NCBI GenBank assembly: GCA_963678675.1
Contig: OY783196.1
Location: 16,920,138 to 16,984,137, forward strand
From: Xiphydria camelus
Taxonomy: Eukaryota; Arthropoda; Insecta; Hymenoptera; Xiphydriidae
Direction: 5' to 3'
DNA: 64,000 nt
The notes beneath the pieces were generated by a model that saw only the letters and a list, made by a program, of their open reading frames with translations, was not told the DNA's origin and ran no database searches. How positions within the stretch are numbered: the stretch's first letter is position 1; each line of letters begins with the position of its first letter. The position numbers and the translations under genes were made by a program. Below, one piece after another: positions 41,575-50,755 of the stretch.

Positions 41575-42996
41575 TAACCTTTCTCCAGCTACGAGCTCTG
41601 CGTTGCGTCTTCTTTCGGGAACCCGATGATTGTTTTCTCTTACAGCTTCATATTGCCCAAAGTCAAGCATGTTGTCATTTTCTTCCGCCTCAGGCTCGGG
41701 AACTTGACTAGTAATGCACATGTTGTGCAGTACAACGCATGCATTAATGATTTTAGAAGCAAAGTCAGGCCGGTAATGAAGTGCCCGGTGTTTTAAAAGG
41801 CATTTGAAGCGCATTTTCAACACGCCATTGGTTCTCTCTATTACTGAGCGAATTGATCGCTGTCGTTGAGAAAAATATTCTTCTGGAGAACCAGCAGTCG
41901 CGTTGAGCATGGGCGTCATCATCCATGGCCGCAATGCATATCCGGAATCCCCTATAACATATGTTTTAGAGTCAGGAATAAAAACTTTTACTCCAGAAAA
42001 GAAAACATTAGTAGAACTCTTACCGAGGAGATAATAAGTGTGTCCCAGACGATTCAGCTCCCTCAACAGTGGCAACACGTAGGAATTACTCCAAATGTAA
42101 TTATCGTGCGCACTTAAAGGGAACCGGGAGCTCACATTCCTGATCCGCAAGTCGGAATCGCATATCTGGAAACAATAATTGAATTTAGCTGAGTACAGTT
42201 GATGATAAAATCTTAAACCATTCAAGTGCATAGGAACTGTTACCAATTGGGTGTTAATGGAATGATAGCCTTTCCTGTTGACATATATGTGTTCTGGAAA
42301 AAGCGGGTCAATCCTTGACGGTGGGACAATCGCGACATGCGTGCAATCAATCACGCCTACCAAGCGTGGGAATTGATATTTTTCAAAAAATCTAAAATTT
42401 TTTTGATCCGTTAATGAATGTTTATGGTAGAACTAAACATTTATTAAATATTATTTGAATTTCATCGTACTTGTTGCTGACAGAGTTTAGCTCGTCCATA
42501 TTTTGGGGGAAGTGCACCCATTCGTGAAGAATTTCTTGTCTATTAAGAACGTCCACGACGTGGTGGATTGACTTGCTTGCAGAATACTGGCTGACAGCAG
42601 TAAAGATATTTTGACCGACATCACTTTGATAGCTGCCAGACGCGAAAAATTTCAGTGCTGTAAGAACCTGTTTAAAAATAAAATTAAATAAAACGGGGGA
42701 AAATATTTTATACAGAGAATTTTTTAAAGCTGTACGATGTATTTGATACGCACCATCGTCGTTGCATCCAATTCAGAGGTCCTGCTTGGTTCCGGAGTAA
42801 ACTGACTTACAACATTGATTAAATTTTCCGTCATTTCCTTATTCAACCGATAGAGCTTCATAAAATGCCTGTTGGTAAGCTCAAAAGGATCTTGCCTTTC
42901 ATGAAAAACTCTGGGATGCCTTTCATTCGCCTCTTCAAGTTCCTCTAAAAGTAGATTAACTTCATTTTGCATTATAAGACGCGCAAAACCCGCCAT
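41542..42996 (-). CDS. PIF/Harbinger transposase 2 (DDE_Tnp_4)
   Basis: Three exons on the minus strand (42754-42996, 42471-42667, 41542-42391) join in phase to 429 residues. The N-terminal helical part (LLLEELEEANERHPRVFHER) is typical of insect HARBI1-like proteins. The nuclease has GVIDCTHVAI (first Asp), AHDNYIW (second Asp), YVIGDSGYALRPW and RSVIERTNGVLKMRF (Glu). All are intact. The last 11 residues (from RPSHVKKRKQ) and the stop codon are encoded by the MITE at 41429-41574, so the native C-terminus is lost. The catalytic core lies well upstream of that change, so activity is possible in principle. Confidence 0.85.
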
Positions 42997-42999
42997 TGC

Positions 43000-43321
43000 C
43001 TTCTGTAACAGAAAAGAGGGTGCAAATTGTTAGTTTTAATTTCTAAAGTGTTATAACTTGCAGCTAAATAAACTTAACGCAGGTACCAACGTCAATAAAA
43101 AAAATAACCTAACCCTAACCTCTAAATTGAGGCGATGTTCAATACGGTACTTCAGTGGATTTCGTTGTACTTCAATTCTTCCTGCGATTTTAAATAAAAA
43201 AAAAATAATAATTTCCCCTACCGTCTATATATATCATACTAAAATAACATTTTCAGATTGACACTTCTATATTATTATAAAACGATAATTATTATGTCAC
43301 GGTTGCTTTATTTACCTTTTT
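43000..43321. other. Upstream flank of Harbinger transposase 2
   Basis: About 320 bp, AT-rich, likely 5' flank of the transposase. A short open frame (43058-43261, plus) has no family resemblance. Confidence 0.4.
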
Positions 43322-43356
43322 CCCAGGTAGCACACTGACGTTAGAATAACGTCTCT

Positions 43357-43832
43357 GTAGGCCTATTCTGTAACTCGTTACGGCCCGTAACGACGGTTGT
43401 CGTTAGCATTAGTCCAATCAGGATCAAGTATTCCGTTGTGATGGGGGTCCTGATTGGACTAATGCTAACGACAACCGTCGTTACGGATCGTAACAAGTTA
43501 CAGAATAGGCCTACTGTAGGCCTATTCTGTAACTCGTTACGGCCCGTAACGACGGTTGTCGTTAGCATTAGTCCAATCAGGATCAAGTATTCCGTTGTGA
43601 TGGGGGTCCTGATTGGACTAATGCTAACGACAACCGTCGTTACGGATCGTAACGAGTTACAGAATAGGCCTACAGTAGGCCTATTCTGTAACTCGTTACG
43701 ACCCGTAACGACGGTTGTCGTTAGCATTAGTCCAATCAGGATCAAGTATTCCGTTGTGATGGGGGTCCTGATTGGACTAATGCTAACGACAACCGTCGTT
43801 ACGGATCGTAACGAGTTACAGAATAGGCCTAC
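43357..43832. repeat. Three tandem copies of a 158-bp palindromic MITE
   Basis: Units at 43357-43514, 43516-43673 and 43675-43832, an exact 159-bp period. Each unit is itself an inverted repeat: GTAGGCCTATTCTGTAACTC to its inverse, with the centre AATCAGGATCAAGTATTCCG. Copies differ at very few bases. The long open frames on both strands come from this array and are not genes. Confidence 0.92.
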
Positions 43833-43879
43833 AGACGTCATTTTTTGGTCAGATGGGTGACCGCTCACGATGAAAAGAT

Positions 43880-44098
43880 ATACACTCGGTGTCTCGGATT
43901 CTGTCGCTGGTGACTTTTTTTAAATGTTATTTTTAAACGTACTAACCAATGGATTAATCAATTCTCATGCTTTTATTAACGAGAGTAGACACTACCGTAG
44001 CTAATGAGGGCATGAGAATTAATTGTTCATTGGTTAGTACGTTTAAAAATAACATTAAAAAAAAGTCACCAGCGACATAATCCAAGACGCCGGGTGTA
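43880..44098. mobile_element. MITE, GTCGCTGGTGAC family, copy 5
   Basis: The left end is GGATTCTGTCGCTGGTGAC, the right end GTCACCAGCGACATAATCC then GCCGGGTGTA. It is nested in the CCCAGGTAGCAC element. Confidence 0.85.
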
Positions 44099-44572
44099 CG
44101 TCAGACCTAACATTTTAGAACCGTCATTTTTTTCGTCTTCACAACGTACGGTAGAACGTCATTATTACGTGATTTGCCTGACGTCGTGTGGATGTGCAAT
44201 TAAGCCGTCTTGGCGACGTTAAAATGACGTCATATTTTTCGTCATCTGACGTCAGAACTGACCTTCAAAAAACGTCATTTCTACGTTAGTGTGCTACCTG
44301 GGTTGTTACACGTCTTACACTGAATAACAACAGTTAATCAATCAAAATTGTTAATAATGTCAACATAAAAATAACGAAGAAAATGATTCCTTTCAAATTC
44401 TCGAACGAAAAAACAAATCTCGCACGGAAATAACCATTCGTGAATTTACGTGAGACAATTCACGCATGCGACGGTCGAACGAAGTTCGAAAATACCTCAT
44501 TTTAGTTTTCATGCGAAAATCTAGGGGAAATGGTGGATTCTCGCATTCGAGAATTGTCGAGCGAACTCGGAA

Positions 44573-44935
44573 ATTGGGTCCTAGGACTGGATTAGACCAG
44601 GTCGTAACAACTCAAAGAAAGGAGAACGGTTCTCGCTAGCTAAATTAGCTACGACCTATCGGTTCGCGAAAGGGGATATTATATTTATAAACGGAGATCG
44701 CAGCGGCTTGCGACTCAGATCCCCTGTCCATCACGCAATAAAGGTGTTTATAATCTCGCGAATAGAAATCACGGTGGCCTGCGACTTATTTAGCTTATCA
44801 CGCAGTCTTCGACGTTCTCGTTCTTTCTCTCTATTACAATCCATCTATACCTTACTTGCTTAATAAAATGACAATAATTAGAGGTTAATACAAAGAGTTC
44901 GAATGCGGCGCCACAAATCTAGTAACTTCCAAAAG
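44573..44935. other. Unassigned stretch, possibly LTR-derived
   Basis: Contains TATATTTATAAAC (44679) and AATAAAGG (44739) in an order that resembles an LTR, but no boundaries or internal sequence support that. No gene seen. Confidence 0.3.
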
Positions 44936-44952
44936 TTATAGGGTTTTTAGGT

Positions 44953-45090
44953 CAAGTCTGGATGCAGACGCGACACCTACAGGCGACTCTGCTAAACTTC
45001 CTCTTGAAAATTCCCCAGCGACAGAATCCGATGCTCTCCACACGTGGCCGAAAAACTTATTTCAGTGGCACATTTGCAAGAGGGGAGTAT
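44953..45090 (+). pseudogene. Exon-like fragment, unrecognised
   Basis: After an AG acceptor-like site (TTTTTAG) a plus-strand frame reads an acidic, Ser/Pro-rich segment (LDADATPTGDSAKLPLENSP, then ALHTWPKNLFQWHI) to a TAA near 45090. The residue pattern is coding-like but matches no family I know and has no start codon. It lies 900 bp upstream of the MOGS gene and is probably unrelated. Confidence 0.25.
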
Positions 45091-45978
45091 AAAGGCCTTA
45101 GAGGGCATGAAATTTTTAATGTGAAAATTTGCGGCTTGCTGAAAAGTCAATTTTTGGAACATAAAGCAGGTAATCAAACACATAAATTATTCATAGTAAT
45201 CAGGCACAAAATTTATTCATAGAAACACGGTATATTTCTTATTTATAAGTTCGAAGAATGTATCAATTGATTTACTTCAATTGACTTATAATGAAGCATA
45301 ACCCAAGTTTCTGAGCATGAATCAATGATGAAGAAATTATCATTATTCCGCAAACGAATTTAGATACTTATTATTCAACATAATATTCTTATATCGTCGG
45401 ATATTATCATACAGATATGCATCATTAATTCATTATATTAAAGATTTACATACTAGGATGCATTGTTTGTAAAATCGTTCTTCGATTGTCGCTACATTGT
45501 TTAAGAATGATTATCATAATTAATATTTAATTGAATTGTAGCAATATTGAATAAGGATCTTTATCCATTTGAAATAATTATTATAAGTATAAAATATGTA
45601 ATATTTTACCAAGAAATTCACTTTTAATTTTTAGAAAGTTGTGCCTTGTCTAATCTTCAAGCATTATCTGAAAAAGACTTATCTCTTATACCCCCCTCTA
45701 AAAAACGATACATTTTTTCCAGAATATGAGAATAGTATGCTGTATTATTTCATTTATCATTTTCGAAAATAGAGAATAAATTATTTAACCGGCACAAAGT
45801 GCACAAATTTAATCGTGCTTTTTATTTCTCTCGCTATAAAGTATAGATTTGTTGTATCGTATTGAAATAAAATCGTTTCACGGTTAAATAATTTTGTTCC
45901 ACTTAATTCTAATAATAGTGTAATCTGAAATTAATGAAGAATATGTAGGTATATTTTTAGTACCGCCTACAAACAATA
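45091..45978. other. Upstream region of the MOGS gene
   Basis: About 890 bp, very AT-rich. It should include the MOGS promoter and 5' UTR. The sequence before the start (CAAACAATAATGG) is a fair start context. No other feature supported. Confidence 0.45.
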
Positions 45979-48417
45979 ATGGCTCGACCGAAAGGACATG
46001 AGAAGCTAACGAAGACAAAGCTCAAGCTATCGACTAACATTGATTCAAAGAGGGAAACTAAATTCAGAGTTCCGATGCTAAACTCTCTTTTGACTGTAAT
46101 CCTTATCAGTATCGCCATATGGTTCAGTTACAAGGGATATCTCGAAACTCGTGTGAATACTCCTTACGACCACCAAAAATTAGTTGCAAGAACTGGTTTA
46201 GACGTGCCAGATCGGTATTGGGGCACATACAGATCCGGGGTATATTTTGGACTGAAAACTAGAGACCCCCACTCATTAGTAACTGGTTTAATGTGGTATT
46301 TTCCGCATTACTTGCGACAAGGAGGAGAGGGATTTAGACATTGGTGTGAACAAGGAGATAGACTCGACAGGTACGCGTGGCTTAAACACGACGGAAAGAG
46401 TTTTGGCGTTCAAGAAATCGTCGACGCTGGAGCAGTTTTAAAGACTTCATTTATCAAGAGACCAGGTGGTAGTCACGGCGGTGATTGGTCTTCCAGAATC
46501 GAAGTTTCTTCAGAAAACCATGAACGCGATGGCGAAGAAATTTCCCTAATTTTTTATACCGCGATCGAAGATAAAACCAAAGGCTGGATCAAAGCCACCC
46601 TTGGCAAAGATAATAATTTGACTGGAATGGAGGGCGACACCGAAGGACTTGGTTCCTTCAAGATAAGCATAACTCCGATAAGAGGCGTCGTAGAGGAACA
46701 TTCTTTTTTGACGACCGCAGCACCCGGTCTACACGTTCTGAAAGAAACTGTTTTACGAAACCTTAGACTGGCGACGCAGAAAGGTAGTTCAAAGAAGTAC
46801 ATCGTATTGGCAGGTGAGCAACTGCCCCTATCGCCCGAAGGCACGGAGAAACAACCAAATTTTATTGCTACTCAAGTAACGGCGAAAATTCCTTTCGCAT
46901 TCGAAGTAAGCTACGAATCGGGCAGTTTTATCGATCGTCCAGGCAAACTAATCGGACAGAAATACGATGCCGCCCTCGCTGAGCAACAGCGTTCATTCGA
47001 TGAGAAATTTGACAAAGTTTTTAAGCTAAGCTCGAAAGGGTACAAGGAAGATGAAATTGCCTTCGCGAAAATAGCTTTTTCAAATATGATTGGTTCGATA
47101 GGCTACTTCTACGGTAGTTCGCAAGTGCAGAGCGAGTATACCAAGGGGCCAGTACCTTATTGGAAGACATCTTTATACACCGCCGTGCCTAGCAGGAGCT
47201 TTTTTCCTAGAGGTTTCCTCTGGGACGAGGGTTTCCATGGTTTACTAATTTCCGCATGGGATTTAGACATCGAATTCGACATCATGGCTCATTGGTTCGA
47301 TCTGATGAACGTCGAGGGCTGGATACCCAGAGAAATGATTTTAGGCCAAGAAGCTCTGTCCAAAGTGCCGGAAGAATTCGTGACTCAAGTCAACACGAAC
47401 GCGAACCCTCCGACTTTCTTTTTAACTCTCCATTATATTCTTCTCCATCATCGCGAGGCTTTAACGGAGAAACATCTCCATTTCCTCGACAAACTGTATC
47501 CAAGACTCGAAGCTTGGTTTGATTGGTTTAACACAACGCAAATCGGAGACCTACCGGGAACGTATCGCTGGCGAGGCAGAGACGGCACAACGAACCGCGA
47601 ACTCAATCCGAAAACACTAACGTCCGGTTTGGATGATTATCCGAGAGCGTCTCATCCTAACATCGATGAACGTCACGTGGATCTTCGATGTTGGATCGCG
47701 TTTGCCGCAGGAGTAATGGCACGAATTGCTGAAGTCTTGAATAAGCCGAGTTGTAAATATCTGGCCACCTTCGACTACCTCTCTGATAATGAATTGCTAA
47801 ACAAATTACATTGGTCTCCCACTACTCAAGCGTACTCTGATTTTGGATTGCATTCGGATAAAGTGATTTTACGAAGGCCAGTCCCGCCGCCTCGATCGCA
47901 CGCACCGACGTCGGAAATGGTACGAGTAATTCAGCAGGATCCGACATTGCGTTACGTAGATTCTATGTTCGGCTATGTCTCGTTGTTTCCCTTTATGTTG
48001 CAAATTATTCGTCCTGACTCTCCACAATTGGCGAAAGTCTTGAATGACTTGACGAATCCTGATCTTCTATGGACTAAATACGGTTTGCGATCTCTTGCAA
48101 AGACGTCACCGTTGTACATGCAATACAACACGGAACACGATGCGCCTTACTGGCGCGGTGCCATTTGGATGAACATGAATTATTTGACGGTCACGTCTTT
48201 GCATGTCTATTCTAATGTGGAGGGACCGTATCAGGCTAAAGCGAAGAAGATATACAGCGAATTGAGACAAAATTTAATAAAAAATATTATCTCCCAATAT
48301 GAAAGAACAGGATTTATGTGGGAGAATTACGGAGATAGTCGCGGAGAGGGAAAAGGTAGCCACCCGTTTACTGGCTGGACGTCGTTGTCTGTTTTGCTCA
48401 TGGCAGAGCTCTATTAA
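45979..48417 (+). CDS. MOGS: Mannosyl-oligosaccharide glucosidase (glucosidase I)
   Basis: A single coding exon encodes 812 residues, close to the usual length of animal glucosidase I (GH63). The enzyme removes the outermost alpha-1,2-linked glucose from the Glc3Man9GlcNAc2 glycan just transferred to new proteins in the endoplasmic reticulum. A basic N-terminal tail (MARPKGHEKLTKTK) precedes one membrane anchor at about 33-50, giving a type II membrane protein with a lumenal catalytic domain. GH63 motifs seen: FLWDEGFH (413-420), GWIPREMILG, SGLDDYPRAS (549-558, holding the likely acid Asp) and GFMWENYG (778-785, with E782 the likely base), then PFTGWTSL near the C-terminus. The residue roles are assigned by analogy with the yeast enzyme. 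No defects seen. Confidence 0.96.
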   Translation: MARPKGHEKLTKTKLKLSTNIDSKRETKFRVPMLNSLLTVILISIAIWFSYKGYLETRVNTPYDHQKLVARTGLDVPDRYWGTYRSGVYFGLKTRDPHSLVTGLMWYFPHYLRQGGEGFRHWCEQGDRLDRYAWLKHDGKSFGVQEIVDAGAVLKTSFIKRPGGSHGGDWSSRIEVSSENHERDGEEISLIFYTAIEDKTKGWIKATLGKDNNLTGMEGDTEGLGSFKISITPIRGVVEEHSFLTTAAPGLHVLKETVLRNLRLATQKGSSKKYIVLAGEQLPLSPEGTEKQPNFIATQVTAKIPFAFEVSYESGSFIDRPGKLIGQKYDAALAEQQRSFDEKFDKVFKLSSKGYKEDEIAFAKIAFSNMIGSIGYFYGSSQVQSEYTKGPVPYWKTSLYTAVPSRSFFPRGFLWDEGFHGLLISAWDLDIEFDIMAHWFDLMNVEGWIPREMILGQEALSKVPEEFVTQVNTNANPPTFFLTLHYILLHHREALTEKHLHFLDKLYPRLEAWFDWFNTTQIGDLPGTYRWRGRDGTTNRELNPKTLTSGLDDYPRASHPNIDERHVDLRCWIAFAAGVMARIAEVLNKPSCKYLATFDYLSDNELLNKLHWSPTTQAYSDFGLHSDKVILRRPVPPPRSHAPTSEMVRVIQQDPTLRYVDSMFGYVSLFPFMLQIIRPDSPQLAKVLNDLTNPDLLWTKYGLRSLAKTSPLYMQYNTEHDAPYWRGAIWMNMNYLTVTSLHVYSNVEGPYQAKAKKIYSELRQNLIKNIISQYERTGFMWENYGDSRGEGKGSHPFTGWTSLSVLLMAELY

Positions 48418-49168
48418 ATAACTTGTTAACGTGCAATCGATCACGGTTAGAATTGATGCTTCGATTGGTATCTTAATCTCTGAGAATTTATCTAGCGGCA
48501 TATGTCTGTATGGTACCATTCGTTGTGGTAAGCGAAACTATTGCTGGTCTTGCACGTTCTTATTGTCAATGTACTGTAAAAAACGGTCATTAATTATGAT
48601 TTTATTTATTTCAAATCTTTGTTAGTTTCTTTGAATTATTGTTATTCCCAACTTAAAGTTTCATATCGATACAATTGTATATATTACTTGAATTCCTTTC
48701 TTCTTCTCTTACAAAAAAAAACTACTGAGAGAATGAAATTACTACAGGGGGAAATACTGAAGTCCAGTAGTTATTACTACTATAATCTAATAGTTTTCTA
48801 TAGTAATTCCGTTCTTCCAGTAATATTTTTCTATAAGGGTTATTTCAATGAAACGATAAAATCGTGAAAGTTATCACTGTACAGTCGCTTAAAGAAGACG
48901 CTAAAAATAAGGTAAAGAACATAAACGTTATATTATACGTCTGTGGCAAAACTTGCCTTAAAAAGGTAGTGATAGTTGAATTGTTTTCAAGGTGCCTGTC
49001 GCGTATTTTACAAAACAATCGATTCGCATTATTCTGGTATAATGATGATTACTGGAATTGTGTAATGCGGTCTTATCTTTATTATAATAAGCGTATCTTA
49101 TATAGTTTTAATACCGATATTGCATTTTTAATTAAATGAAGTACGTCAATTCATATTTTACCTACTAC
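48418..49168. other. 3' flank of MOGS
   Basis: AT-rich, with short open frames of no resemblance. It should contain the MOGS 3' UTR. No polyadenylation site can be placed with confidence. Confidence 0.4.
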
Positions 49169-49432
49169 ATATCTGTACCTTGGAATAGAAAGGGCGGTTG
49201 TCCAAAACCCTGCATTCGCGTAAACAGTTGATTCTGTGAGTGCGGTCAAATAGGTCAATGTAAATTCATTTCTTTTGCTAATTTGTTAGGGAAACTGTGA
49301 TTTTTGTGACTTAAAATTCAGCATTTTAACCGTGCTCAATGAAAAGATCGGGCTTTTTTATTTTAGAATACACATTTATTCCAAAACTTGAATTTTAGGA
49401 CATCCGCCCTTTCTATTCCAGGGTACAGATAT
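49169..49432. mobile_element. MITE with ATATCTGTACC ends
   Basis: A 264-bp element: ATATCTGTACCTTGGAATAG at the left and CTATTCCAGGGTACAGATAT at the right, with GAAAGGGCGG shared inside. TA at the borders would fit a mariner-type target. No coding capacity. Confidence 0.72.
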
Positions 49433-50755
49433 ACCTATAGGGTATAGGTACTTGAATGTGACAAAAGCAGTTTCTTTCGTGGGCTTAAATGATACAGTTT
49501 CTGTATTAGTGGAATGCAATAGTTAATTTAACATAAGATTCTTCAGCGACGAAATATACGTGTTCATTACTACATTATTTTGAGATTACCTGTAAATGTA
49601 GCATATAAATAGTTTAAAAACACCTCTACTTATTATAGAGATAAATCCTACAGCGATAGTATAATTCAAATTGTTATATCCAAATGAGAATATTGTTTGG
49701 AATAAGCAATGCGCGATGAATTATATAAATAGAAGAAGAAGTACAATTTCTTTGCTCGGATTAGTTTTCAGTGTAAACCTTGAAAACGGAAAAGAATTGA
49801 AATATTCTACATTAATGATCTTATACCTTTGGACGTAATACTTTCTACACTGTAGTTTGGAATTAGAGCTATATGTACTAGAATATTCGTTTTTCTATCT
49901 AACTATACCGTCAATATTTTCAAATACTAACATTTTTTAATAGCCCTGAAATGGATCGTTAGTTCACGCGCTACGCTATACATTGTCAACAATTGTTGAG
50001 TGGAAGAAATAAAATGTGAGGAGTAGCGTAGTAGCGTATCGTGAACTCAGAATTCAGGTTCAGATCGACGTTGCACTCAGAAAGAAAACCTTTATATTGT
50101 TAATGCTGGCTTGCACAAATGATTGTTTCTATGTAACGGTCTTCTCTCAGCAATTAGACGTTATGCCAGATTCAGTCTTTGAGAGTTGTTATTTTCCCAG
50201 CAAAAAAAAAGCAAATGTAAGTAGTTGAAGGATCTTCAAACCTTGGCTGTGAAGTCTTAAAAAATCTTTAATTAGCTTTAAGCTGCACTGATTAAATGTA
50301 CTAAATGCTTAGGCATTAATTATGTATTCATAATATTGTAATGTAGCTGTAGATATACGCTGATTTTAATAAAAATACTTATTTTTATGTCAATTGAATT
50401 CTTTTCTCCTGACAACGTAAGTTTTTGGCTCAATTTAACTAATTTTACTAATTGGTTAAATTAATTAATTTAATTTAATTAGAACGTAAGATACATCAAA
50501 TGTAAGTAACAGTGTATTGGTTTCTTATTCGTTCGCTTCAGTCTACCTATCTATCTTCCCAATGTCGTGCCATTTTGTGCTTTCAAAATTTTACCTTTCA
50601 ATGTTGGCATGAATGATCTCGATTATCATACAAATTCGATATTTGTCAGAATGATGGTTCCCTTCACAGCTCACCTGGAAAGTTGGGTGTGCGATTGTGG
50701 GGCTGGGGTTATTTTCGTACAATTTAAAGCCTAAAATAGAAGTTTTATAATAAAA
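49433..50755. other. Intergenic region upstream of Arp1
   Basis: About 1.3 kb, AT-rich. One short open frame (50016-50228) shows no family pattern. The part near 50550-50755 is less AT-rich and probably holds the Arp1 promoter and 5' UTR. Confidence 0.45.

Larger units (their letters stand above)
43322..44302. mobile_element. Nonautonomous element with CCCAGGTAGCAC ends
   Basis: CCCAGGTAGCACACTGACGT at 43322 and its inverse ACGTTAGTGTGCTACCTGGG ending at 44302, with TT on both outer sides. Inside the ends are many ACGTCA, GACGTC and AACGTCAT repeats, again a subterminal palindrome array. No gene. The middle is filled by a triple MITE array and one GTCGCTGGTGAC MITE. Confidence 0.82.
40372..44572 (-). 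mobile_element. PIF/Harbinger element 2, with nested insertions
   Basis: GGACCCAATTTTCAAGTTCG at 40372 is matched by the inverse CGAACTCGGAAATTGGGTCC ending at 44572, with CGCTCGACAATTC shared next to both. Inside is a spliced Harbinger transposase (41542-42996). The flanking trinucleotides are CAG and TAG, so a target duplication is not exact. Nested elements are a MITE at 41429 and a CCCAGGTAGCAC element at 43322. No MADF/Myb partner gene was found. The outer boundaries are an inference from the matching ends. Confidence 0.55.

Noticed and set aside
43105..43121. AACCTAACCCTAACCT, similar to telomere repeats
   Set aside because: Only about three imperfect units and not the regular insect TTAGG register; most likely chance.
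43341..43868. Long overlapping open frames on both strands with repeated blocks
   Set aside because: They are generated by three tandem copies of a palindromic MITE with a period divisible by three (159 bp). The repeated peptide is the translation of the repeat.
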